The notes beneath the pieces were generated by a model. It was not told the DNA's origin and ran no database searches. It worked only from the letters and a program-made list of their open reading frames with translations. Positions 7,781-18,133 of a stretch of 43,502 nt of DNA are shown here, piece by piece. The DNA comes from Pseudomonas avellanae BPIC 631 (GTDB lineage Bacteria > Pseudomonadota > Gammaproteobacteria > Pseudomonadales > Pseudomonadaceae), in the NCBI RefSeq assembly GCF_000444135.1, contig NZ_ATDK01000228.1, forward strand, positions 1-43,502, read 5' to 3'. Made by a program: the position numbers and the translations under genes. How positions within the stretch are numbered: the first letter of the stretch is position 1; every line of letters starts with the position of its first letter.

Positions 7781-9385
7781 TTAGTGCCTGAAGTGGCGCA
7801 TGCCGGTGAAAACCATCGCAATGCCGGCTTCATCTGCCGCGGCAATCACTTCGTTGTCGCGCATCGAGCCGCCTGGCTGGATGACGGCGCTGATGCCGAC
7901 CTTGGCCGCGTTGTCGATGCCATCACGGAACGGGAAGAATGCGTCGGAGGCCATGACCGCGCCCTGCACCTGCAAGCCTGCATGCTCGGCCTTGATGGCG
8001 GCGATGCGTGCCGAGTTCACACGGCTCATCTGGCCTGCGCCGACGCCGATGGTCTGGCGGTTGCGGGCGTAGACGATGGCGTTGGACTTGACGTACTTGG
8101 CGACTTTCCAGGCGAAGATCAGGTCGTGCATTTCGTGTTCGGTCGGTGCACGCTGGGTGACGACCCTGAGGTCGGCCGAGGTGATCATGCCGATATCGCG
8201 GCTCTGCACCAGCAGGCCGCCGTTGACGCGTTTGTAGTCCCAGGCCGGCAGGCGCTCGCTCCACCGGCCGCTGGTCAGCAGGCGCACGTTGGCTTTGCTG
8301 GCAATGATGCTGCGGGCTTCGGCGCTGACGCTTGGTGCGATGATCACTTCGACGAACTGACGCTCGACGATGGCCTTGGCCGTTGCAGCGTCCAACTCGC
8401 GGTTGAAGGCGATGATGCCGCCAAACGCCGACTCGGAGTCAGTGGCGTAGGCCAGCTCGTAAGCCTGACGAATGCCGCCTTCGTCGTCCGGGCAGACTGC
8501 AACGCCGCACGGGTTGGCGTGCTTGACGATCACGCAGGCCGGCTTGACGAAGCTCTTGACGCATTCCAGCGCGGCATCGGTGTCGGCCACGTTGTTGAAC
8601 GACAGCTCCTTGCCTTGCAACTGGGTGGCGGTGGCGATACCGACTTCGGCAGGTTTGGCTTCAACGTAAAACGCCGCGCTCTGGTGCGGGTTCTCGCCGT
8701 AGCGCATTTCCTGGGCCTTGACGAACTGGGTGTTGAAGGTGCGTGGGAACTGACTGCGGCCTTCGGTGCTCAGGGTGTCGGCCGTCTGGTCGACGCCGCC
8801 CAGGTAGTTGGCGATCATGCCGTCGTAGGCGGCGGTGTGCTCGAACGCCTTGAGCATCAGGTCGAAGCGCTGTGCGTAGGTCAGGCCGCCTGCCTTGAGG
8901 CTTTCCAGTACCTGGCCGTAATCGCTGGCGTTGACCACGATGGCGACATCTTTATGGTTCTTTGCAGCGGAACGGACCATGGTCGGGCCGCCGATATCGA
9001 TGTTTTCGATGGCGGTAGGCAGGTCGCAGCCCGGCTTGGAAACAGTGGCTTCAAAAGGGTACAGATTGACGGCGACCAGATCGATCGGCTTGATGCCGTG
9101 TTCGTTCATGATGGCGTCGTCGATGCCACGACGGCCCAGAATGCCACCGTGGATCTTGGGGTGCAGGGTCTTGACCCGGCCGTCCATCATTTCTGCGAAG
9201 CCGGTGTAATCGGCCACTTCGACTGACGCAACGCCGTTGTCCTGGAGCAGCTTGAACGTACCGCCAGTGGAAAGGATCTCGACGCCCAGCGCTTCCAGCT
9301 CGCGGGCAAATTCAAGGATTCCGGTCTTGTCGGATACGCTGATCAGGGCGCGGCGGATCGGCAGGCGGGTAGTCTGGTCGGTCAT
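7781..9385 (-). CDS. purH: Bifunctional AICAR transformylase/IMP cyclohydrolase
   Basis: PurH performs the last two steps of IMP synthesis, formylation of AICAR from 10-formyl-tetrahydrofolate and ring closure. From ATG 9385 it is 534 residues, the usual size. The N-terminal MGS-like cyclohydrolase domain starts [19 protein letters not shown] and carries the STGGTFKLL phosphate-binding loop; the C-terminal AICARFT domain includes [13 protein letters not shown] codons at 9397 and 9406 in the same frame are possible, but the family N terminus [12 protein letters not shown] begins at 9385. It lies 82 bases downstream of fis, with a strong terminator in that gap, so purH probably has its own promoter or relies on read-through. 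Cytosolic. Confidence 0.96.
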   Translation of the reverse strand: MTDQTTRLPIRRALISVSDKTGILEFARELEALGVEILSTGGTFKLLQDNGVASVEVADYTGFAEMMDGRVKTLHPKIHGGILGRRGIDDAIMNEHGIKPIDLVAVNLYPFEATVSKPGCDLPTAIENIDIGGPTMVRSAAKNHKDVAIVVNASDYGQVLESLKAGGLTYAQRFDLMLKAFEHTAAYDGMIANYLGGVDQTADTLSTEGRSQFPRTFNTQFVKAQEMRYGENPHQSAAFYVEAKPAEVGIATATQLQGKELSFNNVADTDAALECVKSFVKPACVIVKHANPCGVAVCPDDEGGIRQAYELAYATDSESAFGGIIAFNRELDAATAKAIVERQFVEVIIAPSVSAEARSIIASKANVRLLTSGRWSERLPAWDYKRVNGGLLVQSRDIGMITSADLRVVTQRAPTEHEMHDLIFAWKVAKYVKSNAIVYARNRQTIGVGAGQMSRVNSARIAAIKAEHAGLQVQGAVMASDAFFPFRDGIDNAAKVGISAVIQPGGSMRDNEVIAAADEAGIAMVFTGMRHFRH

Positions 9386-9417
9386 CTCGATTTCCATCAA
9401 AAGCAAAAGAGGTCTGC

Positions 9418-9450
9418 AAAAAAAAGCGACCGCGGTGCAAAAGGTCGCCT
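9418..9450 (-). terminator. Rho-independent terminator after fis
   Basis: On the minus strand a GGCGACC...GGTCGC stem (arms 9443-9448 and 9426-9431) is followed by eight T (complement of 9418-9425). It lies about 20 bases past the fis stop and upstream of purH. Confidence 0.8.
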
Positions 9451-9467
9451 TTTCTGTTTTGAATGCT

Positions 9468-9788
9468 TTAAAGCAGATCGTACTGTTTGAGTTTCTTGCG
9501 CAGTGTGCCGCGATTGAGCCCCAGCAGTTCGGAAGCTTTCGTCTGGTTGCCCTTGACGTAGTTCATCACGCTTTCCAGAAGCGGAGCCTCGACTTCCGAC
9601 AACACCAGGTTGTAGACGTCAGTGACGGATGCGCCTTCGAGGTGGGCGAAATAATTGTGCAGCGCCTTCTCGACACTTCCGCGCAGGGTCTGACCCTCTT
9701 CGCTCGGCGTGTTGAGGTGCTGTTTCAAATTGACGTTGTCGCTCACGGGTGTTGTTCCACTCACTAAAGTCTCGGTCATCATCGTCAT
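9468..9788 (-). CDS. fis: Fis-family nucleoid-associated DNA-binding protein
   Basis: This 106-residue protein has the conserved C-terminal Fis helix-turn-helix ([20 protein letters not shown] then NRGTLRKKL). Fis dimers bend DNA and adjust growth-phase transcription and chromosome topology. The N-terminal 35 residues are variable, as in other pseudomonads. Its ATG overlaps the dusB stop by four bases (ATGA), the dusB-fis coupling found across gamma-proteobacteria, so the two are co-transcribed and translationally coupled. A strong intrinsic terminator follows. The ATG three codons in (MTETLV) is an alternative start. Confidence 0.95.
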   Translation of the reverse strand: MTMMTETLVSGTTPVSDNVNLKQHLNTPSEEGQTLRGSVEKALHNYFAHLEGASVTDVYNLVLSEVEAPLLESVMNYVKGNQTKASELLGLNRGTLRKKLKQYDLL

Positions 9789-10798
9789 GCGGCCACCTCT
9801 TTATCATTCTGGTTATCCAGGCCCTTGCAGCCTTGGCTGAAGAACTCCCGAACGTTGGCGCACTGTGCTTCCGTATCTTCCAAACGATTGAAGAGGGCGC
9901 GAAACTCTCTGGCCCCCGGCAGGGTTGCGAGATACCAACCGACGTGTTTGCGTGCAATACGCACGCCCATCACGTCGCCATAGAAAACGTGAAGCGCTGC
10001 CAGATGCTCAAGCAGAATTCGTTCCACTTCACTCGACTGCAGGGCCGGGAGTATTTCTCCGGTAAGCAGGTAGTGTTCTATCTCGCGAAAAATCCAGGGA
10101 CGCCCCTGGGCGGCCCTGCCAATCAGTAATCCGTCTGCGCCGGTGGCCTGTAGCACGTGCCGGGCTTTTTCGGGTGAATCGATGTCGCCATTGGCAAAGA
10201 CCGGGATCGACACTGCCTGTTTGATCATGGCAATGGTGTCGTACTCGGCCTCGCCGGTGTAAAGGTCGGCACGGGTTCGCCCGTGTACCGCCAGTGCCCG
10301 AATGCCCGCCTGCTCGGCGATTTTCGCCACGGTCAGGCCGTTACGGTTGTCGCGGTCCCAGCCGGTGCGGATCTTCAGCGTGACCGGCACATCGACCGCA
10401 GCCACCACGGCCTGCAGGATGTCGTTGACCAGTTGCTCGTCTTTCAGCAGCGCCGAACCTGCCGCCTTGTTACAGACCTTCTTGGCCGGGCAGCCCATGT
10501 TGATGTCGATGATCTGGGCACCCAGTTCGACATTGGCACGTGCGGCGTCTGCCATCATCTGCGCGTCACCACCGGCGATCTGTACCGAGCGGGGCTCGGG
10601 ATCACCTGCGTGGATCATGCGCAGACGCGATTTGCGGCTGTTCCACAGGCTCATGTCACTGGTGACCATTTCCGACACCACCAGGCCAGCACCGAGTTGT
10701 CGGCACAGCTGACGGAAAGGCTGGTCGGTGACGCCCGCCATCGGGGCGAGGATCAAGCCGTTGTGCACTGTATACGGGCCGATGCGTACTGCCGACAT
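9785..10798 (-). CDS. dusB: tRNA-dihydrouridine synthase B
   Basis: DusB reduces uridine to dihydrouridine in the tRNA D-loop using FMN and NADPH. The 337-residue protein starts [21 protein letters not shown] (ATG 10798), giving the TIM-barrel FMN-binding start [13 protein letters not shown]. The active-site segment is [11 protein letters not shown] with the catalytic Cys in GCP, followed by AGSALL. The frame is open 32 codons upstream, but that stretch lacks family similarity. It is first in a dusB-fis pair with a 4-base overlap. Cytosolic. The 316 bases upstream carry no gene and presumably the promoter. Confidence 0.96.
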   Translation of the reverse strand: MSAVRIGPYTVHNGLILAPMAGVTDQPFRQLCRQLGAGLVVSEMVTSDMSLWNSRKSRLRMIHAGDPEPRSVQIAGGDAQMMADAARANVELGAQIIDINMGCPAKKVCNKAAGSALLKDEQLVNDILQAVVAAVDVPVTLKIRTGWDRDNRNGLTVAKIAEQAGIRALAVHGRTRADLYTGEAEYDTIAMIKQAVSIPVFANGDIDSPEKARHVLQATGADGLLIGRAAQGRPWIFREIEHYLLTGEILPALQSSEVERILLEHLAALHVFYGDVMGVRIARKHVGWYLATLPGAREFRALFNRLEDTEAQCANVREFFSQGCKGLDNQNDKEVAA

Positions 10799-11114
10799 AG
10801 CCTTACCTGTTGTGGAGGCCAAATCATCCGCAGGCCATGTAAAAACTGTTTCACCCGGTCTGCAACGGCCCGTTCTGCCAGCCGCTTGCGCCACTGTCAG
10901 AGCGAACCGAGAGTTCGAAAAAGGGTTGGCATGATACCCGCTCTCGATGACTGGATAAAGGCTGAATTGGATAAAATCTGAACAGTTGATTGCGGCCCGT
11001 TCAGCCCGCGATTACAGCATGTTTTGTGATTGAACTTCTGTGAACGTGCTGCGTTCTATCAGCAAAAGGCGCAGTTCAGGCCCGGCCTGAGCCTGCGGGA
11101 ATGCCGTCAGGCGC
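10799..11114. other. Intergenic region upstream of dusB
   Basis: I see no gene in these 316 bases. They should hold the dusB-fis promoter and the 3' end of the DUF3426 gene transcript. A short perfect hairpin (TCAGGC at 11076-11081, GCCTGA at 11085-11090) could be a weak terminator for the DUF3426 gene, but only a TTTT run some bases further on supports it. No convincing sigma-70 hexamers at proper spacing could be assigned. Confidence 0.5.
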
Positions 11115-12452
11115 TCATTCCGGAGAGCGGAAGTTGAGGCTATAATTTACGGCTTTGGCACCTGGATCAAGGATATCCAGCGCAATATGGATCGGCGTCT
11201 GCGGTGGCATCTCTTCCTTGCCGGCCATTTCGCCACTCAGGTATTCGCTCGGCTTGAAGCGACGACTGGCAATCAACTGACCACCGGTATCGGAAAATCG
11301 CAGCTCCAGCAGCGGAAATGGCTGCGAAAACGGAGCGCGGTTGTAGATGATCGCGTCGACCACCAGCGCCCCTTGAAACTCGGGGTGGCTGCGCACCACC
11401 AGATTGCTGCTCTTGAGTTGGGAGATGTCGACCTTGCTCGGTACTTTGCAGCCCACTTGCGGGCAGATCTGCTGGAACCATGGTCGGTACTGGTCCTGAC
11501 GCGCCAGTTGATCGAAGTGATACCAGACGTACTGACCGGCCAGGCCGGCCAATGCCAGCAAAATCAGCAAGCCCCATGCAAAGCGTCGGCCCCAGCGCGG
11601 TTTGGGCCGTTGCCAGTCCAGTTGCAGAGGGTCGTCGGTCAGGTCCAGTAGCGTCTGATCAGGCACTGCCGGCTCGCTGCGGCTGCGCTTGCCGCGCTGT
11701 TCCGGCTCGGGCTCGTGGTCGTCGTGATCTTCATCATCGTCGTCCACTGCTGACCAGCGCTCGGCTTTCTCGGCAGGCAACGCCTTGCGCTGGATGACGA
11801 CAGGGGCTCTGGGCTCGTCATCGTCCAGGTGTTTATCCAGTGACAGGGAAGGCTCGGTCCGGTCGTTGTCCGACAGGGGTTCCGGATCTTCGCTTGCATC
11901 GGTGTGGTCAATGACCTCGGCGTGCAGTTCGGGCAGATGCTCGACATCATCGTTGTGCACGGTGTCGACCCATGCCGCTTCGTCGGCCTGGCGGGTGTCA
12001 CGTTTGGCGGTCAGGCTCACGTTGCCGTTGCCGATGTCACTGGCCGGGCTTGTGAAGGTGTCAGGACGCCGTGTCTCGCGCTGTTCGAGGCGGGCCAGTT
12101 CTTCGTCCAGGTTCAGGTTGTCCAGGTCCATCTCGCTGACCTGCCAGGGGTCATCGTCCTCGGGCGCCTTGCCCGGCTCTGATATCGGCTTGGGTGTCAG
12201 CTCTGGTGCCAGCGTTGGCTCAGGCTCCAGTCGGGGTTCTGGCAGGGGCTGCTCAATGATGACCGGCGCAGCAGCGAGCGCGACCTTTTCGGAGTCGTCG
12301 ATGGCGCGCTGCTCCAGCAATTGCCGGGCGGCGTTGAACACCTGCAGGCAGGCTCCGCAACGCACCACGCCACGGGCCACGCTCAATTGAGCGTGACTGA
12401 CTCTGAAACTGGTTTGGCAGTGCGGGCACTGGGTGACGAAGCTGTCGGTCAT
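11115..12452 (-). CDS. Zinc-ribbon/DUF3426 membrane protein
   Basis: This 445-residue protein has an N-terminal zinc ribbon with Cys9, Cys12, Cys32 and Cys35 (CPHC and CGAC pairs, MJ0042-type). A long acidic, low-complexity linker rich in Asp, Glu and Pro follows (about 50-290), then one membrane helix (about 292-312, FAWGLLILLALAGLAGQYVW), then a C-terminal DUF3426 domain expected on the outer face of the inner membrane. Family function is unknown. It sits directly downstream of prmA (24-base gap), as in PAO1, so the two are probably co-transcribed. The linker length is large but typical for pseudomonad members. Confidence 0.9.
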   Translation of the reverse strand: MTDSFVTQCPHCQTSFRVSHAQLSVARGVVRCGACLQVFNAARQLLEQRAIDDSEKVALAAAPVIIEQPLPEPRLEPEPTLAPELTPKPISEPGKAPEDDDPWQVSEMDLDNLNLDEELARLEQRETRRPDTFTSPASDIGNGNVSLTAKRDTRQADEAAWVDTVHNDDVEHLPELHAEVIDHTDASEDPEPLSDNDRTEPSLSLDKHLDDDEPRAPVVIQRKALPAEKAERWSAVDDDDEDHDDHEPEPEQRGKRSRSEPAVPDQTLLDLTDDPLQLDWQRPKPRWGRRFAWGLLILLALAGLAGQYVWYHFDQLARQDQYRPWFQQICPQVGCKVPSKVDISQLKSSNLVVRSHPEFQGALVVDAIIYNRAPFSQPFPLLELRFSDTGGQLIASRRFKPSEYLSGEMAGKEEMPPQTPIHIALDILDPGAKAVNYSLNFRSPE

Positions 12453-12476
12453 GCGGCTGTCCGGTTGAAGCGGCGG

Positions 12477-13355
12477 TTAACGGCGGCGCCCCGTGATGCG
12501 TACCCAGCCATCTCGGTTTGCGATCGGGTCCAGGTCAAAGCTTTCAGCGTAGGCGGCGGCAACGTCTTCGCCCTGTTCGGCAAGGATGCCCGACAGCGCC
12601 AGGCGACCGCCGGTCTTGACCAGTGTTGCCAGTTGCGGTGCCAGAGACACCAGCGGGCCGGCCAGAATGTTGGCGACCAGCACGTCGGCCTGCTGAGGGG
12701 GCAGGTCTTCGGGCAGGTACAGCGGGAAGCGTTCGGCGGCGATGTTGTTGCGCCCGGCGTTGTCGCGTGAGGCTTCCAGCGCCTGCACGTCAATGTCGGT
12801 GCCAACCGCCTGCTCGGCACCCAACAACAGTGCGGCGATGGCCAGAATGCCCGAGCCGCAGCCGAAATCCAGCACATTGCAGCCTTTGAGGTCCTGGCCA
12901 TCCAGCCATTCGAGGCACAGCGCGGTGGTCGGGTGCGTCCCGGTGCCGAAGGCAAGGCCTGGATCAAGAAGCAGGTTTACGGCGTCCGGTTGCGGCGCTG
13001 CGTGCCAGCTTGGTACGATCCACAGGCGCTGGCCGAAACACATGGGCTGGAAGTTATCCATCCAGCTGCGTTCCCAGTCCTGGTCTTCGATGACTTCGGC
13101 GCTGTGCTCGGGCAGTTCTGCGCCGGTCAGCAGGCTCAGGTGCGCCAGTGCCAGCCCGGCATTGGTGTCGGCTTCGAACAGTGCCAGCAGGTGAGTGTGC
13201 GTCCACAGCGGCGTGGTGTTGAGTTCGGGCTCGAAAATCGGCTGGTCTTCGGCGTCCATGAACGTGACGGACACGGCACCGACTTCAAGAAGCGCATCTT
13301 CGTAGGTTTCGGCTTGTTCTGGGCTGATGGCGAGACGGACTTGCAGCCAAGGCAT
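12477..13355 (-). CDS. prmA: Ribosomal protein L11 methyltransferase
   Basis: PrmA trimethylates several residues of ribosomal protein L11 using S-adenosylmethionine. The 292-residue length is standard. The N-terminal substrate-recognition domain starts [16 protein letters not shown]; the Rossmann-like methyltransferase domain has the SAM-binding motif [15 protein letters not shown] around residues 161-175 and a preceding [12 protein letters not shown] loop, both diagnostic. It follows accC after a terminator and precedes the DUF3426 gene. Cytosolic, not essential in most bacteria. Confidence 0.96.
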   Translation of the reverse strand: MPWLQVRLAISPEQAETYEDALLEVGAVSVTFMDAEDQPIFEPELNTTPLWTHTHLLALFEADTNAGLALAHLSLLTGAELPEHSAEVIEDQDWERSWMDNFQPMCFGQRLWIVPSWHAAPQPDAVNLLLDPGLAFGTGTHPTTALCLEWLDGQDLKGCNVLDFGCGSGILAIAALLLGAEQAVGTDIDVQALEASRDNAGRNNIAAERFPLYLPEDLPPQQADVLVANILAGPLVSLAPQLATLVKTGGRLALSGILAEQGEDVAAAYAESFDLDPIANRDGWVRITGRRR

Positions 13356-13446
13356 GGCGGATTACCTTCGATTTGGAAATAAGTACGGCTTTACAGCTGA
13401 TGTGCCGCAGGAAGCGGGCAAGTTTACTGCTATGCGCTGCAAACAA

Positions 13447-13470
13447 CAAAGCCGCATCTCTGCGGCTTTG
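13447..13470 (-). terminator. Rho-independent terminator after accC
   Basis: A perfect 10-base stem (CAAAGCCGCA at 13447-13456 and TGCGGCTTTG at 13461-13470, loop of 4) lies about 20 bases past the accC stop. A T-rich stretch (TTGTTTG) follows on the minus strand. It separates the acc genes from prmA. Confidence 0.8.
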
Positions 13471-13490
13471 TCGTTCTGAAACACGCTGAC

Positions 13491-14834
13491 TTATTGATTG
13501 GCCAGTTTGTGTTCCAGGTAGTGGATGTTGACGCCGCCTTCGCAGAAGCCTTCATCGCGGGTCAGATCACGGTGCAACGGGATGTTGGTCTTGATCCCGT
13601 CAACCACGATTTCGTCCAGGGCATTACGCATGCGTGCCATGGCTTCTTCGCGGGTTGCGCCCCAGGTGATCACTTTTCCGATCAGCGAGTCATAGTTCGA
13701 CGGAACCTTGTAGCCGCTGTAAAGGTGCGAATCGACCCGTACGCCGTTGCCGCCTGGTGCATGGAAGTGCTTGACCAGGCCTGGGCTTGGCACGAAGGTT
13801 TTCGGGTCTTCGGCGTTGATCCGGCATTCCAGCGCATGCCCGGTGATGACCACGTCATCCTGGGTGTACGACAGTTTGTTGCCGGCGGCGATGCTGAGCA
13901 TCTCCTTGACGATGTCGATACCGGTGACCATCTCGGAAACCGGGTGCTCCACCTGAACACGGGTGTTCATTTCGATGAAGTAGAAACGGCCGTTCTCGTA
14001 CAGGAACTCGAAAGTACCCGCACCGCGATAACCGATATCGATACACGCCTTGACGCAGGCTGCCAGTACATCGGCACGCGCCTGTTCGTCGATGAACGGT
14101 GCCGGAGCTTCTTCCAGAACCTTCTGGTGACGGCGCTGCAGCGAGCAGTCGCGGTCGCCCAGATGGATCGCCTGGCCCTGGCCATCGGAAATGACCTGAA
14201 CTTCCACGTGGCGCGGGTTGGTCAGGTATTTTTCCAGATAGACCATCGGGTTGCTGAACCAGGCCGCAGCTTCTGCACGGGTCTGGGCAGCGGCTTCGAT
14301 CAGGTCTTCTTCGCGATGCACCACACGCATGCCGCGACCACCACCGCCACCGGCGGCCTTGATGATCACCGGGTAACCGACTTCGCGACCGATGCGCAGC
14401 GCGATTGTCTCGTCTTCCGGCAGCGGGCCGTCGGAGCCCGGAACGGTTGGCACGTTGGCCAGCTTCATGGCGTCCTTGGCAGAAACCTTGTCGCCCATCA
14501 GGCGGATGGTGTCTGCTTTCGGGCCGATGAAGGCAAAGCCGGATTTTTCGACCTGTTCGGCGAAATCGGCGTTTTCCGCAAGGAAACCGTAGCCAGGGTG
14601 AATGGCCGTGGCGCCTGTCACTTCAGCGGCCGAGATGATCGCCGGAATGTTCAGGTAGGACAGGTTAGCCGGGGCCGGACCGATGCAGACGGTTTCGTCC
14701 GCCAGGCCCAGGTGCATCAACTCGCGATCTGCCGTGGAGTGTACAGCGACGGTCTTGATGCCCAGTTCTTTACAGGCACGCAGGATGCGCAAGGCAATTT
14801 CGCCGCGGTTGGCGATCAGAACTTTTTCCAACAT
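13491..14834 (-). CDS. accC: Biotin carboxylase subunit of acetyl-CoA carboxylase
   Basis: AccC carboxylates the biotin on AccB using ATP and bicarbonate, the first half-reaction of malonyl-CoA synthesis. The 447-residue protein starts [18 protein letters not shown]. The ATP-grasp domain has the glycine-rich loop [15 protein letters not shown]; the active site shows [16 protein letters not shown], and the C-terminal biotin-carboxylase domain follows. ATG 14834 is chosen because the family start and a GGGGAG ribosome site fit; a 7-codon upstream extension to 14855 would overlap accB. The stop of accB at 14852 leaves a 17-base gap, so accB-accC form an operon with a terminator after accC. Confidence 0.97.
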   Translation of the reverse strand: MLEKVLIANRGEIALRILRACKELGIKTVAVHSTADRELMHLGLADETVCIGPAPANLSYLNIPAIISAAEVTGATAIHPGYGFLAENADFAEQVEKSGFAFIGPKADTIRLMGDKVSAKDAMKLANVPTVPGSDGPLPEDETIALRIGREVGYPVIIKAAGGGGGRGMRVVHREEDLIEAAAQTRAEAAAWFSNPMVYLEKYLTNPRHVEVQVISDGQGQAIHLGDRDCSLQRRHQKVLEEAPAPFIDEQARADVLAACVKACIDIGYRGAGTFEFLYENGRFYFIEMNTRVQVEHPVSEMVTGIDIVKEMLSIAAGNKLSYTQDDVVITGHALECRINAEDPKTFVPSPGLVKHFHAPGGNGVRVDSHLYSGYKVPSNYDSLIGKVITWGATREEAMARMRNALDEIVVDGIKTNIPLHRDLTRDEGFCEGGVNIHYLEHKLANQ

Positions 14835-14851
14835 CGCAGGCTCTCCCCGGT

Positions 14852-15307
14852 TCAAACGATAGTGAACAGCGGCTGGTCAAACTCAACCGGCTGACCGTTT
14901 TCTACCAGGATGGATTCGATAACACCGCTGGCTTCTGCCTGGATGTGGTTCATCATTTTCATCGCTTCGACGATGCAGATGGTGTCGCCTTTCTTGACGG
15001 TCTGGCCGACTTCGACGAATGCAGGCGAAGTAGGTGCCGGGGTGCGGTAGAACGTACCGACCATTGGCGACTTGACCACGAAACCGTTCAGTTTCGGTGC
15101 CGACGGCGCTTCTGGCGCAGCCGGGGCGGCGGCAGGGGCTGGTGCGGCGACCGGCGCTGCAACCGGAGCGGGCGCGTAGTAAGGCTGCGCCGGGGTCTTG
15201 CTGTGACGGCTGATCCGTACGGATTCTTCGCCTTCACGAATTTCCAGCTCGTCGATGCCGGACTCTTCCAGCAATTCGATCAGCTTCTTGACTTTGCGAA
15301 TATCCAT
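14852..15307 (-). CDS. accB: Biotin carboxyl carrier protein of acetyl-CoA carboxylase
   Basis: AccB carries the biotin that shuttles CO2 from AccC to the carboxyltransferase. The 151-residue protein has an N-terminal helical part ([17 protein letters not shown]), an Ala/Pro-rich linker (about 40-80) and a C-terminal biotinyl domain with the biotin-attachment motif EAMKMMNHI, the first Lys being modified. It also has the 'thumb' loop around [13 protein letters not shown]. Length and order are standard. It is 76 bases downstream of aroQ, probably in one transcript. Confidence 0.97.
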   Translation of the reverse strand: MDIRKVKKLIELLEESGIDELEIREGEESVRISRHSKTPAQPYYAPAPVAAPVAAPAPAAAPAAPEAPSAPKLNGFVVKSPMVGTFYRTPAPTSPAFVEVGQTVKKGDTICIVEAMKMMNHIQAEASGVIESILVENGQPVEFDQPLFTIV

Positions 15308-15383
15308 TAATCAACTCCCAAGGTTCTGTAAGGGCAATTTGTCGGCCGGCTCAAGCCATATGGTCAGCTTCAGGCTGGACTCG

Positions 15384-15836
15384 TCATGGCTTGGCACTGG
15401 CGGCCAGTTGTTCCAGGGCGGCTTCCAGGGCCAGTCGGTATCCACTGGCACCCAGGCCACAGATCACTCCCACAGCGACGTCTGAAAAGTAGGAGTGATG
15501 GCGGAAAGGTTCGCGTTTGTGCACGTTTGATAAATGCACTTCGATGAATGGGATGCTCACTCCCATCAGCGCGTCACGTATTGCAACGCTTGTGTGCGTA
15601 AAAGCAGCCGGATTGATCAAAATAAAGTCGACACCTTCGCCGCGAGCGGCATGAATGCGGTCGATCAATTCATATTCGGCATTGCTTTGCAGGTGCATCA
15701 GATGGTGACCGGCATCGCGCGCGCGCAGCTCAAGGTCCTGATTGATCTGGGGCAGGGTGATGGTGCCGTAGACCCCGGGTTCCCGAGTGCCCAGCAGGTT
15801 CAGGTTGGGCCCGTGAAGGACCAGGATAGTCGCCAT
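15384..15836 (-). CDS. aroQ: Type II 3-dehydroquinate dehydratase
   Basis: AroQ converts 3-dehydroquinate to 3-dehydroshikimate in the shikimate pathway. The 150-residue protein begins [20 protein letters not shown], with the flexible loop carrying the catalytic Tyr (REPGVYG), the substrate-binding segment [16 protein letters not shown] and IEVHLSN, all family signatures. It precedes accB-accC on the same strand, the common pseudomonad order. The protein is a cytosolic dodecamer in characterised homologues. The 129 bases upstream, toward dsbD, show nothing recognisable. Confidence 0.97.
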   Translation of the reverse strand: MATILVLHGPNLNLLGTREPGVYGTITLPQINQDLELRARDAGHHLMHLQSNAEYELIDRIHAARGEGVDFILINPAAFTHTSVAIRDALMGVSIPFIEVHLSNVHKREPFRHHSYFSDVAVGVICGLGASGYRLALEAALEQLAASAKP

Positions 15837-15965
15837 TGCGTGTTCCTTTTATTGTCTGCGAGCGGTTTACGCCCGGCGACTATGCCGGAAGGGCAATGGA
15901 CTGTCCAGTTAACAACAGTAGCCAGCACGATGAGCGATATTCGCGCAAAGTTTATGACTCACGGT

Positions 15966-17750
15966 TTAGTTTTGGTCATTTGCTCTATTCAGGCGTTCAA
16001 TTAGCCCTGCGGCGTCGATTTCGCCGACAACCCGCACATTTTGGAGCTCTTCGCCGTTTTTAGCGAAAAACAGCAGCGCGGGAGGGCCGAACAGCTTGTA
16101 GCGATCGAGCAAGGCGCGTTGCTCTGCGTTGCTGTCGGTCATGTCGAAACGAATGAGGCTGTAGCCCGCCAGTCTGGCGACAACGCCCGGATCTGGCAGA
16201 ACTTCGTGTTCGATGACCTTGCAACTGATGCACCAGTCGGCGTACCAGTCGAGCAGCAACGGCTTGCCAGCGCTTTGTGCTTCCTGCATCACACGGTCCA
16301 GTTCGGCCGAGGTGGTGATGGTCTGCCACTGTGTCGAGTTCGGTGCGACTGCGCCGTTGGTTGCTGTAGCGTACTCGCGGCCCAGCGGGCGCATCGGGTC
16401 GGTTTGCCCGGACAGCGCGCCATACCAACTGGCCAGCGCGTAGACCAGCAGAGCTAGACCGAGCAATTGAGCGAGCTTTTGCCGAGTGGTCTTTTCAGTG
16501 AACTCCAGTGCGCCCAAAAACAGCGCAACACCTGCAGACAGCAGGCCAACCAGCAGCAGGGTGATTTGCCCGGGCAGGACGCGGCTCAGCAAGCCGATGG
16601 CCAGTGCCAGCAACAGCACACCGATCGCATTTTTCACCGTGACCAGCCAAGGCCCGCTTTTCGGCAGCCAGGTGGCACCGCCAGTTGCGATCAACAGCAA
16701 CGGCGCGCCCATGCCCAGGCCCAGCGCAAACAGTTTCAACCCACCGCCGACCGCATCACCACTTGCGCTGATATACAGCAGCGCACCGGCCAGCGGCGCG
16801 GAAACACAGGGCGAGACCAGCAGGCTGGACACCACTCCCAACACTGCCGCGCCCCACAGCGACCCGCCCTCGGTCTTGCCGGCAATGCGGTCCAGGCGCG
16901 AGCTGATTGACTGCGGCAGGCGCAGCTCGAAAGCGCCGAACATGGCGATGGCAAAGATTACGAAGAACGCCGAAAACGGCACGAGTACCCACGCTGATTG
17001 CAGACGTGCCTGCAGATTGAGGCTCGCACCAAACATACCCATCAGCGCACCGAGCAAGGCAAAACAGGCCGCCATTGGCAGTACGTAAGCCAGTGACAGG
17101 CTCAGGCCGCGCAGGCCGCCGACCTTGCCGCGCAGCACTACGCCGGACAGAATCGGCAGCATCGGCAGTACACACGGCGTGAAGGTCAGGCCTATGCCTG
17201 CGAGGAAAAACAAAGCGATTTCTTTCCAGCTCCAGGAGGAGGCGGAAACGGGTGCTGCGAGTGCTTCGGGCGAACTGCCAGTCACGTCGCCGATGCTCAG
17301 TCGCTCGGTTTCCGGTGGGTAGCACAGGCCTTTGTCGGCGCAACCTTGATAAGTGACTACAAGCGTAAAGGGGCGTTGCTCGCCGGGTTTGCGTGGCAGG
17401 TCGATGTCGAGAATGCCGTGATAGACCTCGACGTCGCCAAAGTACTCATCGTGTTTCTGCTCGCCCTTGGGCAATTGCGCTTGGCCCAGGCCAATGTCGG
17501 CAGGCTCGGTGCGGAACTGAAAGCGATGGCGATACAGGTAATAACCATCGGTGGCGACCAGACGCAGTTTGATCGACTCTGGCGTGGTTTCGATCAGGCT
17601 CAACTGAAAGGCCTGACGAACCGGCAGGAAGTCCTTGCTGTTATCTAGCGTGCCGCCACCCAGCGTAGGTGACGGGCGGCTGTCCAGCAGGCCGGCCGCG
17701 GAGGCAGGCAGTGCAAGGATCAGTAACATCAGGCAGAGCAAGCGGCGCAT
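15966..17750 (-). CDS. dsbD: Thiol:disulfide interchange protein DsbD (DipZ)
   Basis: DsbD passes electrons from cytosolic thioredoxin across the inner membrane to periplasmic DsbC, DsbG and cytochrome c maturation proteins. The 594-residue protein has a signal peptide (MRRLLCLMLLILALPASAAG), an N-terminal immunoglobulin-like domain with its Cys pair (GCADKGLC), an eight-helix membrane domain with the first Cys in LTFTPCVLPMLP and the second in VSPCVSAPLAG, and a C-terminal thioredoxin domain with CISC in DWYADWCISCK. ATG 17750 places the signal peptide at the start; the ORF opens 10 codons earlier without a better site. All six catalytic cysteines are present, so it should be functional. Confidence 0.96.
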   Translation of the reverse strand: MRRLLCLMLLILALPASAAGLLDSRPSPTLGGGTLDNSKDFLPVRQAFQLSLIETTPESIKLRLVATDGYYLYRHRFQFRTEPADIGLGQAQLPKGEQKHDEYFGDVEVYHGILDIDLPRKPGEQRPFTLVVTYQGCADKGLCYPPETERLSIGDVTGSSPEALAAPVSASSWSWKEIALFFLAGIGLTFTPCVLPMLPILSGVVLRGKVGGLRGLSLSLAYVLPMAACFALLGALMGMFGASLNLQARLQSAWVLVPFSAFFVIFAIAMFGAFELRLPQSISSRLDRIAGKTEGGSLWGAAVLGVVSSLLVSPCVSAPLAGALLYISASGDAVGGGLKLFALGLGMGAPLLLIATGGATWLPKSGPWLVTVKNAIGVLLLALAIGLLSRVLPGQITLLLVGLLSAGVALFLGALEFTEKTTRQKLAQLLGLALLVYALASWYGALSGQTDPMRPLGREYATATNGAVAPNSTQWQTITTSAELDRVMQEAQSAGKPLLLDWYADWCISCKVIEHEVLPDPGVVARLAGYSLIRFDMTDSNAEQRALLDRYKLFGPPALLFFAKNGEELQNVRVVGEIDAAGLIERLNRANDQN

Positions 17751-17860
17751 GGCAGTCTCGAGTCTCGAAGGTCTGCGCATGATAACGGAGTGCTTCGCCG
17801 CCTGCTGAGATGAGGTTTGTAAGATACGGTGTCAGGTGATGTCAGAAAAGTCCGCGCGCA

Positions 17861-18133
17861 CTACTTGCCTTTCGATGAAAAGCTGCCGCCAGCCTCCTGT
17901 TCGTAATGCTCGGGGATTTTGTACTGGTAGGTTTCAAGCCAGCGTTGCAGGCTCAAGTCCCGTTCAAGTGGCGTGTTGCTCTGCGGCGTTGGCGACGCAG
18001 CCTTGCCGCTGGCTTGCAGTTGCAGCCAGGTTTCGGTCAGTTTTGCTCTGGCCACAGGCGGCTGGTCGCCATCGGCCCAGGCGTCGCTGGCGACCAGCAG
18101 CATGACCATGCCGCCGATTATCATGCTTTTCAT
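17861..18133 (-). CDS. DUF3613 family small periplasmic protein of the Tad/Flp locus
   Basis: This 90-residue protein has an N-terminal signal peptide (MKSMIIGGMVMLLVASDAWA) and a short conserved region including TETWLQLQASG and LERDLSLQRWLETYQYKIPEHY, which I recognise as the DUF3613 pattern. Members are usually encoded at the end of pseudomonad Tad/Flp pilus clusters after tadD; the molecular role is unknown. The ATG overlaps the tadD stop by four bases, so it is translationally coupled. It appears intact. Confidence 0.75.
   Translation of the reverse strand: MKSMIIGGMVMLLVASDAWADGDQPPVARAKLTETWLQLQASGKAASPTPQSNTPLERDLSLQRWLETYQYKIPEHYEQEAGGSFSSKGK

Noticed and set aside
7784..9226. Long plus-strand frame opposite purH, and similar ones opposite purD, accC and speA
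   Set aside because: Shadows of highly biased third positions on the opposite strand; the minus-strand products are clear housekeeping enzymes.
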